This document shows, piece by piece, positions 5,597 to 9,222 of a stretch of DNA of 9,222 nt (the stretch's first letter is position 1; each line of letters starts with the position of its first letter). The notes below the pieces were generated by a model. That model saw only the letters and a list, made by a program, of their open reading frames with translations. It searched no databases and was not told the origin of the DNA. Position numbers and translations under genes: made by a program. The stretch comes from DATILI01 sp035476635 (lineage in GTDB: Bacteria; Pseudomonadota; Gammaproteobacteria; Burkholderiales; Burkholderiaceae_C). The stretch spans positions 1-9,222 of the forward strand of contig DATILI010000215.1 in NCBI GenBank assembly GCA_035476635.1. The letters are read 5' to 3'.

Positions 5597-6415
5597 ATGG
5601 AACTCCAAGTCAACGGCCACAAGACCTACTGCTATTCCGGCGGCAAGACCCTGGACGCTGCCAAGCCCACGGTCGTGTTCATCCACGGCGTGCTCAATGA
5701 CCACAGCGTCTGGATCCTGCAAAGCCGTTACCTGGCCAACCACGGCTGGAACGTGCTGGCGGTCGACCTGCCCGGCCACTGCAAGAGCGCGGGCGATGCG
5801 CCCTCTTCCGTGGAAGAAGCGGCGGATTTCATCGGCGCATTGCTGGACGCAGCCGGTGTGCAGCGCGCGGCGCTGGTCGGCCATAGCTGGGGCTCGCTGA
5901 TCGCGCTGGAGGCTGCCTCGCGGCTGAAAGAGCGGATCAGCCACCTGGTGCTGGTCGGCACGGCCTATCCGATGAAGGTGTCGCAGGCACTGCTGGACGC
6001 CGCGCTCAACGAGCCGCAAAAGGGCATAGCCATGATCAATGTGTTCATGCGTAGCACCTTGGCGGCACCGCCTTCGGCACTCGGCCCCGGCACCTGGGTG
6101 CATGGCGCCAGCACTGCGCTGAACCGCCGCGTGCTGGCCAGCAACCAAAGCGCCAACGTGTTTCACCGCGGCTTCAAGGCTTGCGACAGCTATGCCAATG
6201 GCGAGGCGGCGATCGCGGCCATCACCTGCCCGGTGCTGTTCCTGCTCGGTGCGCAAGACCAGATGACCATGCCAAAGGCCGCGCAGGGCCTCGTCGCCAA
6301 GGCGCGCGAATCGGGCAGGAAGGTGCAAGTCGCACAGTTGCCGGTCGGCCACCACCAGATGACCGAGACGCCGGACGAAACGCTGTTCGCCATTCGCGAC
6401 TTCCTGCGCACATGA
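5597..6415 (+). CDS. Alpha/beta hydrolase fold protein
   Basis: The 272-residue protein has the full catalytic set of an alpha/beta hydrolase. The oxyanion motif is VVFIHGVLND (26-35), the strand-turn AVDLPGHCKS lies at 55-64, and the nucleophile elbow is GHSWGS with Ser97. Asp221 in LLGAQDQMT is the likely acid, and His252 or His253 in PVGHHQM the base. A lid region spans about 125-205. There is no signal peptide or membrane segment, so it is cytoplasmic. The substrate is unknown; esterase, lactonase or C-C hydrolase are all possible. A purine-rich AAGAAGAGAAG stretch precedes the ATG but is not a strong Shine-Dalgarno. Its stop codon overlaps the start of the DUF2157 gene as ATGA, which implies translational coupling with the membrane proteins downstream. 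The 51-base gap from metY holds repeat copy C, so shared transcription with metY is uncertain. Confidence 0.88.
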   Translation: MELQVNGHKTYCYSGGKTLDAAKPTVVFIHGVLNDHSVWILQSRYLANHGWNVLAVDLPGHCKSAGDAPSSVEEAADFIGALLDAAGVQRAALVGHSWGSLIALEAASRLKERISHLVLVGTAYPMKVSQALLDAALNEPQKGIAMINVFMRSTLAAPPSALGPGTWVHGASTALNRRVLASNQSANVFHRGFKACDSYANGEAAIAAITCPVLFLLGAQDQMTMPKAAQGLVAKARESGRKVQVAQLPVGHHQMTETPDETLFAIRDFLRT

Positions 6416-7401
6416 ACACGCGGCTCGCACTCTACGAACTGGCGCACCAGCATCGATTGGACGCAACAGCGACCGAGCGGCTGTTTGCGGCCGCGGGCCT
6501 TGCCGCCGAGCCGGCCGGCGTCGTGCGCTGGTTCTGGCGCGCCATGGCCGTGCTTGCCGCCGCACTGGGCGGCCTGGGCACCATCCTCTGGCTGGCGGCC
6601 AACTGGGACACCCTGGGCCGCCTCGGCCGCTTCACGCTGCTGCAGGGATTCGTGCTGGTGATGTGCCTGGGCGCCTGGTGGCGGCCGGCGGCACGCGCGC
6701 CGCTGGGCCTGTTGGCCTTGCTGGGCATTGGCGGTTTGTTTGCCTACTTCGGGCAGACCTACCAGACCGGCGCCGACCCCTGGCAACTGTTCGCGCTGTG
6801 GGCCGTATTGGCCCTGCCCCTGTGCCTGGGCGCCCGCAGCGACGTGCTGTGGGCACCGTGGGCGCTGGTGGTGGTGGCGGCCATCTCGCTGTGGACGCAT
6901 GCCTTCGTTGGCCACCGCTGGCGCGTGCAGCCCGACGACCTGCTGGCGCATGCCATCGCCTGGACCGCGCTGGCCGTGCTGGTCGCCGCCTTGAGCCGGC
7001 CGCTGGCGCGCTTCACCGGGGCCGGCATCTGGGCCATGCGCAGCGCTGTCACGCTGGGGGCGATCATGGTCAGCATCGCGGCCATCGGCGGCTTGTTCCA
7101 TTCCACCGTGGCGCCGCACTATGTGCTCGGCCTGGTGTTGTTCGGGCTTGCCGCGGCGGTGCTCGCCCTGCCCCGCTTCTTCGAGGTGTACGCGCTGAGC
7201 GCGGTCTTGCTGAGCCTGAACACGCTGCTGGTGGCGGGCCTGGCGCGCTGGCTTCTGGACGGCCTGCGCGGCGACCCGATTGGCGCCATGCTGATGCTTG
7301 GCCTGTTCGCCGCAGGTCTGCTCGCGGCTTCGGTGAATCTCATCCTGCGCCTGGTGCGGCGCTACGGCACCGAGCCGGCGACCCAAGGGGCCGCAGCATG
7401 A
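6412..7401 (+). CDS. DUF2157 family integral membrane protein
   Basis: The 329-residue protein has a short soluble head (1-40, with the helical ELAHQHRLDATATERLFAAA stretch) followed by about ten hydrophobic segments. These lie near 44-62, 76-90, 97-113, 127-140, 147-162, 178-194, 211-229, 236-253, 260-281 and 290-313. Two family hallmarks are clear: AANWDTLGRLGRF (62-74) after the first membrane helix, and FGQTYQTGADPWQLFALWA (113-131). DUF2157 is a widespread inner-membrane family of unknown function, usually next to DUF4401 and GDYXXLXY proteins, as here. The ATG overlaps the hydrolase stop (ATGA at 6412-6415), and its own stop overlaps the next start in the same way, which strongly suggests one operon and coordinated amounts of the proteins. 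No catalytic motif is visible. Confidence 0.85.
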   Translation: MNTRLALYELAHQHRLDATATERLFAAAGLAAEPAGVVRWFWRAMAVLAAALGGLGTILWLAANWDTLGRLGRFTLLQGFVLVMCLGAWWRPAARAPLGLLALLGIGGLFAYFGQTYQTGADPWQLFALWAVLALPLCLGARSDVLWAPWALVVVAAISLWTHAFVGHRWRVQPDDLLAHAIAWTALAVLVAALSRPLARFTGAGIWAMRSAVTLGAIMVSIAAIGGLFHSTVAPHYVLGLVLFGLAAAVLALPRFFEVYALSAVLLSLNTLLVAGLARWLLDGLRGDPIGAMLMLGLFAAGLLAASVNLILRLVRRYGTEPATQGAAA

Positions 7402-9050
7402 CGCGCCACGCCAACGACGCCTTGCGCGCGGCCATTGCCAGCGGCGTCCTGCCGGCCGACGCAAGGATTGCGCAGCAAGACAGCCGGCCCTGGCCGGTGG
7501 TGCTGCTCACGGCCCTCGGCGCCTGGCTGGCCGCGCTGCCATTGCTGGGCGTGGTGGGCATGCTGCTGGGCGATCTGATCAGCCGCGGCGTCGGCCCCTA
7601 CCTGGTTGGCGTGCTGGTGCTGAGTGGCGCGGTGGTGGTGCTGCGCTCCAGCTCGGTTCCCATCTTTTTTGAACAACTCGCCACACCCGCCCTGCTGGTC
7701 GGCGCGGGCGCCTTAAGTTTCGGGCTGTTTCGCGATTTGCCGGACCGAGCGGCCGCGCTCGTCTTGCTGCTGGTGGCGGGCGGCCTGGCGTTCGCCATTC
7801 CGCGCGCCTGGCTGCGGGTGCTGCTGGGTGCCGCAGCGGCAATTTTGCTGGGGGTGGTGCTGGCGCCGGAGCGGATGTTCAACGGCCGGCGCAGCACGAT
7901 GGAGATTTTCTGGTTCGTGCTGCATGGCGTGTTGGCGGTGTGGCTGGCGGCGCTGGCCTTGCAGCGCCGGGCCTTCGGCAGCGGCGCCCAAGCACGCACG
8001 GCCGCCGCGCTGGAATCGCTGGCCACCGGCTGGGCCTTGAGCCTGCTCGTGGGCCTGAGCTGGCTCGCGGGCATGACCTTCCTGGTGGGTGGCACCTTCG
8101 GCGGCGGGCTCGGCGCGGAAATCGCACGCGAAATGGGCCGCCGCGAGCGCCTTGAGTGGCAGGCGTTGGCCCTGCAGGCGGGTTCGGTGCTGCTGGCCAT
8201 GGGCGCCGCCGGCTGGACAGCGCGCGCCTGGCCCCAGCTGCGCCAACCCCTGGTGGCAAGCGCCGCGGCGGTGCTGCTGGTGCTGGCCTGGTTCCTGCCC
8301 AGCCTGGGCGCGGTGCTGCTGATGCTGGCCATCGCGGGAACAACACGGCGCTGGCGGCTGGCCAGCGCAGCTGGTGTGGCGGTGGCATGGATCATCGGCG
8401 GCTACTACTACCAGCTGCAATGGCCGCTGGCATGGAAGGCCGTGGTGCTGGTGGCAACAGGCGCGGCGCTCGGTGGCCTGGCCTGGCTTGCGCACCGCAG
8501 GCCCGACGCGCCCGGCACAGCGGACGCCGCAGGCGCGCCAGCGCAAGACGCAAGCCGCGGCGCACCGGCATGGATCGCCCTTGCTGCCGTCGCCACATTG
8601 GCCATCTGCAACTTCGCGATCTGGCAAAAGGAGAACATCATCGCCAACGGCAAGCCCGTGTTCGTCGAACTCGCACCGGCTGACCCGCGCTCGCTGATGC
8701 AAGGCGACTTCATGCGCCTGAACTTCAGCCTGCCCCCGGCGCTGGAAAAGGATCTGGACGACCTCGTCACGCGCAAGCGCCCGCACGCGATTGCCAAGCG
8801 CGATGCGCGCGGCGTTGCCACCTTGCTGCGCCTGGCACGCACCGACACACCGCTGGGCGACGGCGAATTCAGGATCGAACTCACGCCCAAGAACGGTGGC
8901 TGGATCCTGGTGAGCGACGCCTGGTTCTTCCGCGAAGGCGATGCCGCGCTTTGGGAAAAAGCCAAGTTCGGCGAGTTCCGCATCCTGCCCAGCGGTGCGG
9001 CGCTGCTGGTGGGCATGGCTGATGCCGAGCTCAAGGCTATCGGGCGCTAG
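7398..9050 (+). CDS. DUF4401-GDYXXLXY fusion membrane protein
   Basis: The 550-residue protein has two parts. Residues about 30-365 are DUF4401-like, with many hydrophobic helices (for example 32-58, 66-83, 118-156, 168-188, 206-232, 286-313, 323-365). An Ala/Pro/Gly-rich linker (366-389) leads to one more helix (391-409) and then a soluble C-terminal domain (411-550) of the GDYXXLXY family. That domain is recognised by VELAPADPRSLMQGDFMRLNF ahead of a later AWFFREGDAALWEKAKFGEFR stretch and GAALLVGMADAEL near the end. The eponymous motif reads GDFMRLNF (436-443), so both tyrosines are phenylalanine. In many bacteria these two parts are separate genes; fusions also exist. The function is unknown. 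The domain after one helix is probably exposed on the periplasmic side, which is inference. The start overlaps the DUF2157 stop as ATGA (7398-7401). Confidence 0.87.
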   Translation: MTRHANDALRAAIASGVLPADARIAQQDSRPWPVVLLTALGAWLAALPLLGVVGMLLGDLISRGVGPYLVGVLVLSGAVVVLRSSSVPIFFEQLATPALLVGAGALSFGLFRDLPDRAAALVLLLVAGGLAFAIPRAWLRVLLGAAAAILLGVVLAPERMFNGRRSTMEIFWFVLHGVLAVWLAALALQRRAFGSGAQARTAAALESLATGWALSLLVGLSWLAGMTFLVGGTFGGGLGAEIAREMGRRERLEWQALALQAGSVLLAMGAAGWTARAWPQLRQPLVASAAAVLLVLAWFLPSLGAVLLMLAIAGTTRRWRLASAAGVAVAWIIGGYYYQLQWPLAWKAVVLVATGAALGGLAWLAHRRPDAPGTADAAGAPAQDASRGAPAWIALAAVATLAICNFAIWQKENIIANGKPVFVELAPADPRSLMQGDFMRLNFSLPPALEKDLDDLVTRKRPHAIAKRDARGVATLLRLARTDTPLGDGEFRIELTPKNGGWILVSDAWFFREGDAALWEKAKFGEFRILPSGAALLVGMADAELKAIGR

Positions 9051-9073
9051 TCGAATATTCCCACCGCTTCAAG

Positions 9074-9222
9074 ATGCCACTGAACCAGTCCCTCGGCCTT
9101 GTGTCCTTGCTTGTCCGCGACTACGACGAAGCGCTGGCATTTTTCGTGGGAACCCTCGGCTTCAATCTTGTCGAGGACACCCATGTTCCCGCGCAGGACA
9201 AGCGATGGGTGGTGGTCAAGCC
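9074..9222 (+). CDS. VOC (glyoxalase/bleomycin-resistance) family protein, 5' part only
   Basis: The reading frame is open to the window edge, giving 49 complete codons. The start of a vicinal-oxygen-chelate fold is visible: LGLVSLLVRDYDEALAFF then GTLGFNLVEDT, and further on DKRWVVVKP. This is the first beta-alpha-beta-beta module, in which the family usually places a metal ligand on the first strand and a second later in the protein. No His is present at the first-strand position in this fragment, so metal binding cannot be judged. The ATG is 23 bases after the DUF4401-GDYXXLXY stop and lacks an obvious Shine-Dalgarno. It may be the last gene of the hydrolase-membrane protein operon or may have its own start signals in the preceding gene. 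The product could be a glyoxalase I-like enzyme, a dioxygenase or an antibiotic-binding protein. Confidence 0.75.
   Translation, partial: MPLNQSLGLVSLLVRDYDEALAFFVGTLGFNLVEDTHVPAQDKRWVVVK

Noticed and set aside
4763..6565. 600-codon minus-strand open frame opposite metY and the hydrolase
   Set aside because: It is rich in Arg, Ala, Gln and His with no domain pattern, and it lies antisense to two well-recognised genes; high-GC codon bias creates such frames.
6190..7464. 424-codon minus-strand open frame opposite the DUF2157 gene
   Set aside because: Its composition is dominated by Arg, Gln, Gly and Ala, as expected for the antisense of a membrane protein in GC-rich DNA; no recognisable domain.

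Overview
The window is GC-rich DNA (my estimate is mid-60s % G+C) with tight spacing and long antisense open frames of the kind high-GC genes produce by chance. The gene set points to a betaproteobacterium, most likely of the Comamonadaceae (Variovorax, Polaromonas, Rhodoferax or Ramlibacter type): an intracellular polyhydroxyalkanoate depolymerase, type II lumazine synthase under an FMN riboswitch, O-acetylhomoserine sulfhydrylase, and a DUF2157/DUF4401-GDYXXLXY membrane pair. The taxonomic call rests on protein resemblance and on the style of the intergenic palindromes recalled from that family; no search was run.

Layout. Bases 1-129 carry two copies of a palindromic repeat and no gene. A glutathione S-transferase family gene (130-786, minus) diverges from an intracellular PHA depolymerase gene (1033-2241, plus); the 246-base gap between them holds a GC-rich multi-hairpin element. 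The depolymerase converges on ribH (2249-2773, minus), leaving only 7 bases. Upstream of ribH lie an expression platform and a complete FMN riboswitch aptamer (2862-3016, minus). Next, also on the minus strand, a CBS-pair gene (3642-4100) is followed by a DUF1697 gene (3057-3632) and reads toward the riboswitch. A 149-base divergent gap separates the CBS gene from metY (4250-5545, plus). Between metY and the next gene is a third, shortened copy of the palindromic repeat seen at the left end. Then come an alpha/beta hydrolase (5597-6415), a DUF2157 membrane protein (6412-7401) and a DUF4401-GDYXXLXY fusion (7398-9050), joined by two ATGA overlaps. A VOC/glyoxalase-fold gene starts at 9074 and runs off the right edge.

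How the genes work together. Most are independent housekeeping functions: PHB mobilisation, riboflavin synthesis with feedback by FMN, and sulfur assimilation into homocysteine. The one block with a strong operon signature and no known function is hydrolase-DUF2157-DUF4401/GDYXXLXY, where 4-base overlaps imply translational coupling. This is the best candidate in the window for an uncharacterised system, although its membrane protein families are already catalogued. I see no transposase, integrase, CRISPR array, tRNA or rRNA.
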